Positions 51,268 to 64,000 of a stretch of DNA of 64,000 nucleotides are shown here, one piece after another. Below the pieces are notes generated by a model that saw nothing but the letters and a program-made list of their open reading frames with translations, was not told where the DNA came from and ran no database searches. Within the stretch, counting starts at the first letter, position 1. Every line of letters starts with the position of its first letter. Origin of the DNA: Pachypanchax playfairii (lineage: Eukaryota; Chordata; Actinopteri; Cyprinodontiformes; Aplocheilidae); the NCBI GenBank assembly GCA_006937955.1, contig SSNP01000092.1, positions 878,843 to 942,842 of the forward strand, read 5' to 3'. The translations under genes and the position numbers were made by a program.

Positions 51268-52367
51268 AAAATAAATTAAAGCAGTTTGAATATTATTTTC
51301 CAGAAGCTACTGGTGGTGTACGGGTGTATAAAATAGTGCTGGTGTGAACCTTTGGACATTTTTAACACCAAACTTGCTTTAAAAGAGCAGCAATCTGCTT
51401 TTGTCTCAGCTCTGCTTGGAATAGCTGTTAGCTTGTCAGTCCAGTCAAGACGTTGCTTCAAAAGATCTGAACTGTGACTGTGATCATATCAGGTCTTTCC
51501 ACAATCACATAAATATGTGTGTGTTATTTTAGGCATCGAAGGATTATAAATATTTATGTATTTTTGAAATCTTCTGTCTTGCAGTGTAATCAGTCATCAC
51601 TGTGGCCTTCAGGACAAAGTAATGCTGACATGGTGTGGTTGATTAGGGTCAATCAGCAAGGAGTGACACCTGTGTTTGCTTGAAAATAACCTCAGAGACA
51701 GCGGTCTGGTATTTTACCTCCATCAGCTAATGGCGCGGCCAAATTTTCATAGACTTAAAGGACAGCTTGATTGTGAGGTGCAAAGTCATGTGGAATTGGG
51801 TCACTGATTTTAAGCTGTTTGCTGAGATTCACAGAGGGAAAAAGGGCAGAACATGATTAGCACCTCCAAAAGTTAAACAGAACGCAGGAATCACAGAAAC
51901 TGATTGGGAAAATCGTTGGAAAGAAGCTTATCACTCCCGAGCACAAAAACAGCCGTAAACTGGAAAAATTCAACAAGCACAATCAGACTGTGGAATAAAC
52001 AGCAACTTGTAGCTGTCATTATCTACATTTGAGAGATTAGTAGTTATTGATGATCTGATTGGATTGTTCTGTGAATGTAGTGTAACTTGCTGCTGTGAGA
52101 ATAGAGAAGAGATGAAACTCTTCAACTAAAACAAGAACAGGGTGTGTGTGTGTGAAAGGAAAATTCACTTAAAAATATATCCATTCATATACAAAAATCA
52201 CAAAAGTATTCAGAATGGAAATGACACTAAAAGGAGCAATTAAATGTTGCAGATTTCGATTAGGTTTTAGAAGCTGATGGTGACTTAAATAAGTCCCAAA
52301 GAAAATAATTCTACAGATCCAGTATGTCATAAAATGACGGACGATGAGGAATGGGTTTAGTAAAAAC
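51268..52367. other. Unassigned intergenic DNA
   Basis: 51370-51480 shares words with 21430-21500 (old repeat). 51590-52130 is of unique texture with no gene. Confidence 0.35.
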
Positions 52368-52732
52368 TAGGGATGCAATGATACCACATTTTTCAAACCG
52401 ATAAGATACCGATACTTGGATCAGAGTACTTACCGATACCGAGTACCAATGCCGATACTTCTACCACACAATAAAATGCAATGAATTGGAAGACAGGTTT
52501 TATTTTCTTCTCTACTTGTTACAACAAATCATGGTGAACTAGATAAAAAAATAAATATTAATAAGAATGACCACAAAACTAAAATTTTAAAGTTAAAAAT
52601 TTTAATTTTCTATGAAATTATTGCAGTTTCCACATTTTCAGTATCGGTTCATGGTATCGGCTAACTTTAACCAATACTGATATGAGTACATTAGACGGTA
52701 TCTGGGCCGATACTAGTATCGGTGCATCCCTA
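52368..52732 (+). mobile_element. hAT-type MITE, copy 2
   Basis: Starts TAGGGATGCAATGATACC and ends TATCGGTGCATCCCTA. Same family and orientation as 45240-45564, with an extra internal stretch. The left flank GTAAAAAC and right flank GCACAAAC agree at six of eight bases, a decayed or coincidental target duplication. Confidence 0.8.
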
Positions 52733-53120
52733 GCACAAACTAGATGAATAAAAACTTATCTACAGAATATTCACGTGTTGTTATTTGTGTTGACCTACAC
52801 AATAATTATCATGTGAATTTATTATATTGAAAATGTGCAAGACTGTGTTTTGCAGATGAAAAATCCATGTTTTATTTGTTGCATCTGCTTATTTAACATG
52901 TTTTCATGAGTCAAAATTCAGTGAAAACAGGATTTTTATTTAGTTTATCAGTCTTTTATTGAATCTAGAACCTGATAGTTTTTTTTTTTTAAAGATGCAA
53001 CACTTCTTTTCCTTCTTTGTTATTGTGGTATATTTCAGTGTGCTGGGTTAAATAATTTCCTATTATCGTCACTGTTAGGTAAAAATCTCATATCTATGAG
53101 TTTTCTTATTTTTGATTTTA
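52733..53120. other. Unassigned AT-rich DNA
   Basis: T-run at 52980-52990. No gene or repeat is recognised. Confidence 0.4.
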
Positions 53121-53470
53121 TCAGGAGCTGCACGGTGGTGCAGGTGGTAGTGCTGTTGCCTTGCAGCGAGAAGGCTCTGGGTTTGAAACCTGGCTAGGAC
53201 CTTTCTACATGGAGTTTGCATGTTCTGCCCGTGCATGTGTGGGTTCTCTCCGGGGCCTCCAGCTTCCTGCCACGGACTAAAAAATATACTTGAGTTTAAC
53301 TGGCAGCTCTAAACTCTCCCTAGGTGTGAGTGGTTGTCTGTCTACATGTGGTCTTGTGATGGACTGGCGACCTGTCTAGTAACTCCGTCTCTTGCCCAAT
53401 GACTGCTGGAGGTGGACACCAGCTCCATGTGACCCTCAACAGGAATAAACAGGTCTAGATAATGACTGAC
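53121..53470 (+). mobile_element. Dispersed repeat with tRNA-like head, second copy
   Basis: Carries GCACGGTGGTGCAGGTGG, TGGAGTTTGCATGTTCTG, CTCCCTAGGTGTGAGTGG and TGTGATGGACTGGCGACCTG, the same landmarks as 23851-24216. It lacks the long (GGAT)n end. Confidence 0.7.
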
Positions 53471-54266
53471 TGGTTTCATCAGCCCAATCTGTCACCTTTC
53501 ACATTTTTCAGAGGTTTGATGACTATCCAGTGAAAAGTGTCAGAAAGAGTCTGTGACTTCCGCACAGAGTTCATTTATTTAAAAAAAAAATGTTTTTTAT
53601 TTTTTCATTTACAGAAAAGTTTAGCTTTTGGAGAGACAAGGTTTTCTCCCAACAGCAACAAAAGTTTAAAAATATATGGTATATAAAATATACTAAAAGT
53701 AGCTTATTGTTTTAAGAGTTCTAACACTAACATTATGCAGCAAGTGTATCTGACATGCAGTTTTTTCATGTTATTTCACTACTTAATATTAATTAATATG
53801 ATATTTGTGCCCTGTGGACCCTTTTCCACAAAAACTATGATGCGTGATTTCCAGTAATGAAGTCTCAAATATGCACATCTGTGATATTGCTGCACAATTT
53901 TGAGAAACTTGCAGTGACGAAAAGTGAGAACGGTAACATAAAGAAGGTGATTATTATGGCAAAAACTTTGGGATTAGATCAAGAATCAGTTGTTTCTGAG
54001 GGTTTGTCTCTTTCTGAATGAGAAATCGACTCAGGAGAAGAGAATATGTGAAGAGAACCATGAGACGCGCAGCCATATATGTTTGAGTCATAATCTGTTC
54101 TACAAGCTTCAAATTCTGCTGATCAAACACAGTCAGTCTCAGTGTCATCGTGGATGCAAAGGAACGTTATAGATAAACGGCCAGATCAGGCTTTCCTGTT
54201 TACCTGTAAAAAATTACATGAAATAATAAAAGTCAATTGAAAATATCTGAGGAGTATTTTCATTTG
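53471..54266. other. Unassigned AT-rich DNA
   Basis: No gene or recognised repeat. Confidence 0.4.
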
Positions 54267-54826
54267 TTAAAGAGGCCCTTCCATTAAAAACAGTTTTTCT
54301 GAGGTTTCTGTTGAATATTTTAGCTCCACAGGTGTTCTTACCTTCATAGTGGGTGTGAAAACAGGTCAAAAACTTTTCTTTCAGTTTTTATCTCTCAAAC
54401 TACGCAGGTGGCGATAAAACCCGAGTCCTCCCGAGTTCGAATGGCCTGTATCTGTTTCATCACAACTCCTTTGCTCATTAGTATTCGTCAGCTTCGGCAG
54501 TTGAAACCACGCCTACCATGCTGCTGGCTAAAAGCTGTAACGCAGGAAGAGATAACGTGTTCTGTTGCCATGCACAGCGGGGCAGGAAACAGTATGCCCT
54601 GCTCTCATAGGCTAGTTTGTTAGCCAATCTGAGTCCAGCAAATTCGAATAATGAATATTAAAGTTTCTCAGCCTGATCCCTGATGAATCTTGATGCAGAT
54701 AGTTTGAAAGGTCTGTAAATCAGTGTTTCCTAATGTTTTTTAGATATAAAATGTTTTATATTACAGGTTAATATACTTCAGAAATAACTACAAAGTCATG
54801 AAATTTGTGTGAAATGGCCAATTTAA
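54267..54826 (-). mobile_element. MITE-like element, family B, copy 2
   Basis: Ends TTAAAGAGGCCCTTCCAT and ATGGCCAATTTAA are imperfect inverted repeats. The 560-base body matches 31712-32269 on the opposite strand throughout. No transposase. Confidence 0.75.
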
Positions 54827-55058
54827 CAAATGTAATGTCTCATTAATTTACATGGAGTGGGCGGGACCTAGTCGATTCAGGTAATAAAATGTGCCATGAT
54901 TGCTTTTAGAGCTACAGGAAAATGTTTTTTTTAAATTATATCTTTCATTCAAATTTGATTTTAAAAATTAAAATATAAATTATAATTTATTATTTATAAC
55001 AAACCAGCACTGATGACACTCATGCTCAGCAGCCATTGAAGTTTTTTTTTTTAAAGCC
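54827..55058. other. Unassigned AT-rich DNA
   Basis: Short AT-rich spacer between two mobile elements. Confidence 0.4.
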
Positions 55059-55834
55059 TGTTGTGTGGCTGATCTGCCTGTGGGTGTGAGTGTGTGTGTG
55101 GGTGCGATTAACCTACTTTCCAACAGGTGGATCAGCTCTGGATGGCAGGTGTGGCTCATTCTCCTCATCACCTGAGATGGGATTTAAGGGGAGGATCAAC
55201 ACGAGACAGGCGCCAGATAGTTCTCTCTCATCACTTGGTAGAGGTTCTAAACTACTGACCGTATGCACATTTCAGGAAGACGAGCCCCTTAACGCTTGGT
55301 CTTCCTTTTCTTTCCCCTCAGGAGCTTCACCCGGATCCGACGCCTCTCCGAGGATCCGTACCTCCTGTCCTGGAGAGCAGCCGCTTCCACAGGCTCTCAC
55401 GCCGGCTTGGTTTTCCCCGGACCTGCTCTCCGCCTGTCTCTTCCTCCCCGGAGCCTGCACCTGCTGGACACACGGACCCAGAGCTGATCTGTTCACCCTC
55501 CAGCACCTGCACATCTCACTCCGGACCACAGACCTCTTTCAGCTACCAACAACTCCTCCTCTCTACCACCACCATCTGCGCCATCCAAGTAAGCCTTCTC
55601 TCCTGTTCTCATGCTTGCTCCAACATCACAACCCCCAGATAACTAACCTGTGTTCTCACCACCTAGAATCTCACGGTTCCTTTCCGGTGAGGCCCGGTTC
55701 CTGTACCGCCAGCAGCACAGGAGTTACGTGCCTGGCCGTGCCCTTTCTCATATATTCAATAAACATCTTAAAACTGTTTTGTTGTCTGGAGCTTGTGCTT
55801 GTAAGAGGGTTCGCACCAAACAGAGGCCATGACA
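55059..55834 (+). mobile_element. Solo LTR with 5-bp target duplication
   Basis: A 776-base unit starts TGTTGTGTGG and ends CCATGACA. It is flanked by the direct 5-base repeat AAGCC (55054-55058 and 55835-55839). It has a TATA-like GGGATTTAAGGGG near 55180 and an AATAAA poly(A) signal near 55760 (TTCAATAAACATC), the order expected of an LTR. There are no gag/pol genes beside it, so it is a solo LTR left by recombination between the two LTRs. A 257-codon frame across it has no domain. The superfamily (Ty3/Gypsy or BEL) is not resolved. Confidence 0.7.
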
Positions 55835-55839
55835 AAGCC

Positions 55840-57579
55840 ACAATCCATGAGTGTGAAAAGTAATTTTGCTGTCATTGTGCACTGAAGAAAATTCAAGAGA
55901 ATGACAAACATTTGTACAAAACATTAGATAAAAACATTAAAGTTCATTTAATTTAATAAATGTATTACATTTATTAATTTATTAAATTATTTTTAGGGCT
56001 TTTGAAAATTAGGTTTTGTGCGAAACGGGACTTTTGTCAACAGCAGTGTAAACAATATGTTTTTATAGACTCAAAATAAAACTTGTGATACAACATGACA
56101 AGTTTAGGTAATATGAATTACAATAATGGTGGATAAACTTAGACTGAATCTCAGTGTGGGGTACTTGAATCAGCAGTAGGTCCCAAATTGAATTACATGC
56201 ACATTTCTCAGCCACAAAAGAGAGGCTTCACTAATTAAAACCCAGTGATTGATGACAGTGACGCTTCATGTCAGAGGAGAATAAATCACTCTCACAGTCA
56301 CTTTGCTGCATTGGTTTCTGTTCACACATCAGATACTGTAAGTCCAACACTTTCTCAGCTGAAGAGAGATTAAGTTGCGTTAATATCTGCTCTATATTTT
56401 TCTCATGTAAAAATGAAATCTGCGGAGGAAAAAGCCTTTTTGTGCAGGCCATCATGTGAATCTCAGTCTAATGTAAATACATTGTTCCTTCGATGTGCAA
56501 ACAGGATTTGCTGCTATGTAAAACTTTGACCTTCTAAATGCAAAGCTGACAACTTTGTTTATCCAGGGACTGCACTTTGTGAGTAATCGCTGTCTAATGG
56601 CTTTTGGATGTGGTTCGTTATATACACACTTGTGGCTTAATAATGCAATTTTCCACCCACTCATGTCTACATTATCTCATCTCCTGAGCTGTTGGAGTTT
56701 TTTTCTTCCTTTTTTCAGGTAATCCAAAGCACAGCATGTCACGGAAACTGAGGTTTTAAAGCACAAGAAAGACTGGAACTGATCAATATTGTTGCTGTTT
56801 TTGCCCATGATTATTTTCTTTTATATCTTGACTTAGGGTAAAGAGACAGCCAATCAGAAAGCTAAATTTTACAACCCTTTTTTGCAGAGTAAAGAGGGGG
56901 AAACAGAAGACACAGAAAAGTAAAAACTCAGAACTATTGCAACAATTCTTGAACCATGAGTATGTTATATTAATTGTTTGATAATTCTATGATAATATTA
57001 TTAATAATAATAAATAATAGGTACTTGCCACCTGTAGCACTTAAATCTTCCACAAGACATAATTTGATACAACACATTTTTTGAGGAAAGGGCTAATCCT
57101 GTTAAAGCAGTAGAGTCCAGATAAGTAATTGTATCAAATATGAAACATGGTGGAGAGTTAAAAACATATTAAATTAATGCATCTCTAATAAAAGTCTAAT
57201 AATACCATAGTCATTGCAGTTTTTAAGGTCATAATTTGGAGTTTGGGCAGCACAGTAAACCAGTTTTTGAAGTGTAGTTCATGTTTTGAATGTCTGACAA
57301 CTTGCAAACACACATTTAAAAAAAGGTTCAAAACTGAAATCAGTGCACGAACGTTCTACAACACCTCTTCTAGTCTGAATCGTACTCAAACAGAAGTGTT
57401 GTGTTAAGAGGTGTCCAGGCTCTTTTACTGTCGGTTTCCCTTAAATATTATCGCCTGTATGCTGCAGTCTCAGCAGGACTTTCTCTATAGGTAGACTATT
57501 ACAGCAGTTTAAATCCACAGTCTATGGCCAGGAACAATTTTGTACTGTTAACCTACGTACAAGTCGGATCCTGTCAGTG
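55840..57579. other. Unassigned intergenic DNA
   Basis: AT-rich. 56220-56700 is of unique texture with no domain-bearing ORF. 56950-57020 is an AAT-rich patch. Confidence 0.35.
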
Positions 57580-57960
57580 GGTTAGTTTTGTTCAAAGGAC
57601 CAATTAGTGGGTCCTACCTTAGCCTGCAGCTAAAAGGCCTAATGGTTGGGGGCATCCACCTGAGAGGTACAGAGCTCTCCCCACTGGGCTTTAATTTGAG
57701 AGAGGGGTGGGTGGAAGCTTCTGAGGCTTTTACCATTACACAGGACTTCATTGTGGCTGCTGACCGTTTGATCTTAAAATAATTTACTTAATGATCTCAC
57801 CACGGGAGCAATTGGTGCTGCTCGATTAGTCTGCAAGGTCTAATGGACATGGGAAAGAAAAGGGAGGAGGAAAGTGGGGAGAGAGGGCGAGGGAGCAGCG
57901 AGGGGGATGACACTGTGAGGACTAAATGAATCTGTAACCGAGCAAAGGTAAATTTTTACA
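57580..57960. promoter_or_regulatory. Candidate conserved noncoding element
   Basis: Repeat-poor block beside the GATA/GACA array. Contains CTTTAATTTGAGAG, AAATAATTTACTTAATG, GCAATTGGTG and CGATTAGTCTG words. No coding signal. Confidence 0.28.
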
Positions 57961-58012
57961 GCATTAATTCAGAAATCAAGATCTGACGGTGCTGCAGGGA
58001 GTCAGAGGTCTC

Positions 58013-59351
<1,339 letters not shown>

Positions 59352-60724
59352 GATGGATGAATGGATTGTCATGAAGTAATGTTTTCTGGATTAGATTAAG
59401 GTAATCTGGACATTCTTTCCTTTACATTGTTTAACTGGCAGCTGCCTAAATGACTGACTTTCCTCTAGACACCCTGTGTCCCTGCGTCCTCACATCACAT
59501 GAGGACACTAAACCCTTGCACTTTATTTTGAAAATTCTCTTAAACTGAGGTCTATTTTCCTTAGTCAACAACACTTTTTAAAATATTTGTAATGTTTTAT
59601 CTTTTTCACTTTCTAGTGTAAAAAGAGAGTTGTTTATTTATTTATTTACTTTTTCAACTAGTAATTTTTTTATGTGTTTATTTAGTTTAGTTTAGAAATC
59701 CTTACAGATAGCAAGTGACTTTTTTTCTTTTTTTGTTGAAAGGGAAATTAAAAATACAAGAAATTGTCATCAAAAACAATTCCAGTTGCATTTTCCAAAG
59801 AAAACCCATGCATTTTATATGGATTTACTGAGCTCGTGAAAACACAAATATGTCAAAATTAAACATTAATAAAAGACATGATGCATTGATCTCTTATTAA
59901 CGTCTATCTATAAAACCCATCAAAGATCATAAACATAATGTTGATTTGACATAAAGAGGCACAATGAAGTTTGCGGCTTTTGACATCTACTTTATGACAT
60001 TCACATGAAAGAATACAGTGTTGGTGAAAAACAGTCTGCACCACAAAAGCTTCATGGATTCACCATGAAGAATGGAGTTGAAAAGGTCACTCTACTTCCA
60101 GCACACACTCAGTTACATGACTCAAAGGCTTTCTTGACCTTTGTGCCCAGATAACAAGTCAGAGAGAGAAAAGGAGGGGGATGGAGTTGGATGCAGCCAT
60201 TTGAAGAAAAAGAAGACAGATGTAGTCAAGTAAGTTTCATACAGCAAGCCCTTCGGCAAAGTATGAGAAGCGGAAAAGGAAGGAAGGATGATTAACACAG
60301 ATCACTATGATTAAATCGACAGAAAAGGTTGTTATCCGCACACCAAGTTGTCTGACATGCCAGGACAAAAATCTGGAACACTGGCGGGAAGAAACCAAAA
60401 ATGTGCACATTTTTTTGTTCACATCTTTTCAATACACAGCATAAATAAAGTCTTTCAATTTAACGATGAGTTTCACTTGTTTTATTTATTGGTGTTAAAA
60501 CCTCATAGAGAAAGGAAAAGTCCTTGTCAGTCTCCTGCAGGGTTAGAAGACTTCTTCTAATTCATTTTTTAGCACTTTTATTTCTACCTGCATTACAGAC
60601 ACACTTAAATTTGATATCTTTCCACAATTAGCATAAAAGCAAATCTGTTATTGGTCAGTTAGTTCCAGTTTCACATCAGTCCAAAGGATGTTCTCCCAAA
60701 AACTTTGGGGCTTTTCAACATTCA
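59352..60724. other. Unassigned AT-rich DNA
   Basis: No gene or recognised repeat beyond short T-rich tracts (59640-59690). Confidence 0.4.
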
Positions 60725-60960
60725 TTGTGTTTATTACCTCCACCAAGGGTAATGTTTTCATCAGGGTCTGTCTGTTAGCAGGATAACTCAAAAACTAATG
60801 GATGGATTTGGATGAAATTTTCAGGAAAGGTCAGAAATGACCCAAGGAAGAGTCAATCAGATTTTGGGGGTGATCCGGATTACTGTCCGGATCCAGGAAT
60901 TTTTTTTAAGGATACGGACATAGTAGAGGTCTGTGCTCTCTGAGTGCTGTTCTAGTTTCC
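60725..60960 (+). mobile_element. Degraded copy of a common fish dispersed repeat
   Basis: TTATTACCTCCACCAAGGG, CTCAAAAACTAATGGATGG, GGTGATCCGGAT and the closing GTGCTCTCTGAGTGCTGTTCTAG match a repeat met very often in teleost genomes. The central part is deleted. The family name is not recalled with certainty. Confidence 0.55.
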
Positions 60961-61599
60961 ATTCTGAATTTTTAGTCAGAATTGGACACCTTCTAGATCT
61001 TCTTCCATGGAGTCCATTATGGTTCAAAATGTGACCAGTGGTGTGATTTAAACGTGATGTACCTTGAACTTGGAATGGAATGAATGGTTTTAGATGGTTT
61101 TTCTGACTATCCTCTCCCTCTGATCAGCCTGGGTTTATATTTCCTCTTGCGTTAACAATCAGGGAAGTTGGCTACTGCCTCATGAACCTTATACTTTTTA
61201 AAAATATTGTCAGCTGTGGTCACAGGAACATGAAGCTGTATGGAGATGGTGTTGTATCCTTTACCTCGTACAGTACACGGAGACCTTAAACCTACAAATA
61301 ATTTTCCTCCACAGTTATTTTGTTCACCCTAACACATTAAAAGGATATAGACAGAAGACTAGAAATACATTACGTAACTGTGAAATCCCCAACATTAACC
61401 CGATAATATACACGCGCACTATGAAAACAGAATTAAATCAAATCTGAACCAGACAATAAGCAACAAACAGAAAGTAAAATAAGAAGAATGCAGCTGAAAT
61501 AAACCTTCAACCTGTCAGTTTCAGCAAGCTTTATTTCACTTTAGTTTGTCTGTTTTTCATTTAAATAAAATCCTTGAATTCAGATAAAATAGGAGAGAT
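60961..61599. other. Unassigned intergenic DNA
   Basis: 61000-61300 has fragments reminiscent of a Tc1-like element (for example GTGGTCACAGGAACATGAAG), but too little to call. No gene. Confidence 0.3.
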
Positions 61600-63000
61600 G
61601 TGTCGATCGTGGAGAGGACAAACACTCGAGCTCTCTCTGTGCGGCTCTCAATTTGCTCCCTTATTCTTGTGCTGAGACTTTTATTGTGGCATGAGCAAAG
61701 GTCGACCTCTTCACTTTAAAGTGGGCATTTACTCAATCAGCTACTCAGTAATTAACAGCCAATATAACAGATGCCAAATGCTTCGGCGGGCCATTTTTAT
61801 GTGCTTTGTGTCATATTATAAATTCTACATTTTATGAATGCTAAAGAAAAAAACTGTCCTGTTATAAATGAGCTACTGTATGTGCTCTAAAATAAACCCA
61901 CTTATGAGATTGTTTGTGAAGTAGCTTTCTGATTGTAAGGCCTCAGATGAATTTTAAACATTTATTGACTCATCCTCCCACCGATCCTTGGGCAGGGGGC
62001 CCCACCGGTGACCACGAGGTGTGCATATTAAAGCATTTTACTGAGGCACTACAACACCTGTAATCCTCCACACTGCAGGAGCATAAATCATGACCTGTGA
62101 GAGGAATATCTTACAGAGTTCTTGCAGCATTCCACTGGGCTGTGCAAGGATTAGGAAATATCTTTTTTTTTTTAAAAAAAAGGGCACGTGTCTGCTCTGA
62201 AAATGCAACACAAGGCCCCAAGGAAGTGTTGAGAAACAGCCATGGGAGAATCACTTTTTGCTCTGTCATTTATTACAGTGCCGGACTGACAGAGCCCTCG
62301 GGACGTTCCCAAACCACTGACTGCATGTGCCATCCAAACAAATATAAATTATGGTCTAAACGAAGCAGAAGAGCTACTGCAAATTGCAGAAAGTGCTCTC
62401 CTGTGTCTTCATTATCTTGTTAGTTTTTATAGCAAAAATGTACTTTCGACATCGTGCAGATGAGACAATCAGACTACGAAATGTTTTCTATCCCCACGAG
62501 CATCATGGGGAATTTGTTTTTCCACTTGAAACAAAGCGTGAAGAGCAATTTTTCTAGATGAGGGTAAAGTTTCCATATCATTGCAACAAGTCTGTGATTA
62601 TTGTTGCAACATTAAAGCTCATTCACTTGTCTTTATGAACTATACAGTGAGAGGTATAAATATTTGATATGCAAAGCAGAGCTCTCGGTGACTCTTTGGA
62701 CTGCGCCAGTCAAAACATTGATAAGAGTAATTTGCATTTATGGAGTGAATGATTACAGAAGTAGCTTATATGGAGAATAAAGGGCCCGACTCAGGTTAAG
62801 GCTGACTGACAGCAGCATTGTCATCTGGCACTTCTCTCCATTTTGAAAAGCTCAGAGTGACCCTGCGTTTTACGGCCATGCATGGGGGCAGTGCCAGTCT
62901 CTCAAGATGCTGATTAAGTGGGATAAAGCAACTCATCAGACGCACGTGAAATACACAGAAAGGTCCTGCCATGTGACCACTTCGCCTCACCTGAAGAATT
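61600..63000. promoter_or_regulatory. Candidate conserved noncoding region with octamer sites
   Basis: Mostly repeat-free. It contains CTCAGTAATTAACAGCC near 61745, a long unique stretch at 61690-62000, an octamer ATTTGCAT at 62730-62737 and a one-mismatch octamer ATGCAAAG at 62669-62676. Short ORFs show no domains. Regulatory role is inferred from position and texture. Confidence 0.3.
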
Positions 63001-63640
63001 TTACTTCTTGAACTAAAAATAAATGAATTTGTGTTCTGGATGGGATAAATCAGACCCTAATGCATGCCATATGTTCTAATACCTGTGTGTGTGAACGGAC
63101 TAAACAATAGGGATTGTACGCCACTTGTGAGGTAATTGGTGCTCTTAAAAGCTTTTGTTTTCACATACTGAGGAACTCTTAAAACAAGCCTTTCAAGATA
63201 AGCAGCCAGCTGTTGCGCTCCAGTCCCACAGGACATCGTTCCTATCACCAGATGCCCTCGGGTGTGGGCTGACAAATTTGTTAATTCCTGGGCTTACATA
63301 ACACCCTAAGAGCTTTAGCAGCTATATCTAAAGGTTTTTTGTTTTTTTTTTCTGGTGAGATCTGCCAGCAGAGATCCTGCGCTGTCAAGTTGAGCACACA
63401 GCGGCAGTCTGCGGGATTTTTAGCATTCATTATCGTGCCGCATGGGCGTTAATTCACTAAATCCCCATGTTGGAGGCTATTATTTGCCACCAACACATCA
63501 AGAAACAAGTGGAGCTATAACTTATGACGGAATGACTGACAAGATGTTATTATTTAGTCAATGTGATCAATTATTTATGGAGGGGAGGTCGACAAACAAT
63601 AAACGCAGGCTGTGCAACCCGCCCCCACACACACCTCCAC
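63001..63640. promoter_or_regulatory. Candidate conserved noncoding element
   Basis: 63410-63600 is repeat-poor with GGGCGTTAATTCAC, TTAGCATTCATTATCG and ATCAATTATTTATGG words. 63001-63300 shows nothing specific. Confidence 0.25.
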
Positions 63641-63644
63641 CTGT

Positions 63645-63758
<114 letters not shown>

Positions 63759-64000
63759 GTCTCTTGGACCTCCTGAAATCTGTCAAAAGTTAAAAAGCCA
63801 GCGCCCTCTACAGGTGGCATGTGCACACTGAAAAGCACAAACTGCTGGAACTCAGACAATTTTTTTTGCCCTGAATGAATCAGTTTTAAGTTATTTGGAT
63901 TGTTTAATGCGTATTTAAAGAATTTAAAGAAATAGAGAATAGATAAAAATGAAGATGTTTTTGTTTTGTTTTTAAAGTTTAATAGTGATTTATAATGGTG
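63759..64000. other. Unassigned DNA at the window edge
   Basis: No feature recognised. Confidence 0.4.

Noticed and set aside
50889..51274. Plus-strand ORFs of 107-126 codons rich in Phe, Tyr and Leu
   Set aside because: Low-complexity translation of an AT-rich retroelement tail and the ATTCT microsatellite; not membrane proteins.
55090..55863. 257-codon plus-strand ORF
   Set aside because: It lies across the solo LTR bounded by AAGCC duplications, runs past the LTR end and has no recognisable domain.

Overview
The window looks like nuclear DNA of a ray-finned (teleost) fish. The evidence is a vertebrate Sp-family gene with a GT-AG intron and fish-type interspersed repeats: an L2-like LINE tail, hAT-type elements opening TAGGGATGC, a Tc1-like transposase relic, a tRNA-like-headed repeat, and many GATA, GACA, GT and AAT microsatellites. 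Species cannot be told from the sequence.

One protein-coding gene is secure: sp8, on the minus strand at 6451-8256. It encodes a 452-residue buttonhead/Sp-type transcription factor. A first coding exon of only seven codons (8236-8256) joins a large second exon (6451-7788). The second exon carries the Ser/Gly-rich activation region, the CxCPxC buttonhead box and three C2H2 zinc fingers. A 3' UTR runs left of 6451 to a probable poly(A) signal near 5557. A CCAAT-box promoter region lies at about 8257-8720. A CpG-rich patch at 10281-10411, with a good minus-strand splice-donor match, could be a distal first exon.

At the far left (529-764) there is a second promoter-like cluster: a ZNF143/SBF-type site, a perfect ISRE core and a minus-strand splice donor. 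It may be the noncoding first exon of a gene lying left of the window.

From about 11 kb to 64 kb no host gene can be supported. This fits the gene desert that flanks Sp8 in vertebrates, where developmental enhancers are expected. Several repeat-poor blocks with homeodomain, POU or SOX-like words are listed as low-confidence regulatory candidates. Between them lie repeats: paired copies of two inverted-repeat elements (A: 1923-3016 and 16259-16813; B: 31712-32269 and 54267-54826), two hAT-type MITEs (45240-45564 and 52368-52732), an L2 tail (17700-18812), a gutted Tc1-like relic (29340-30712), two solo-LTR-like units (34100-34668 and 55059-55834) and smaller fragments.

The most striking structure is a 1.34-kb compound GATA/GACA array at 58013-59351. 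It has eight GATA blocks alternating with seven GACA blocks, and a single GAGA variant recurs at exactly the same offset in four successive GACA blocks. No new protein system was found. The points most worth a second look are this array, the two putative promoters and the regulatory desert.
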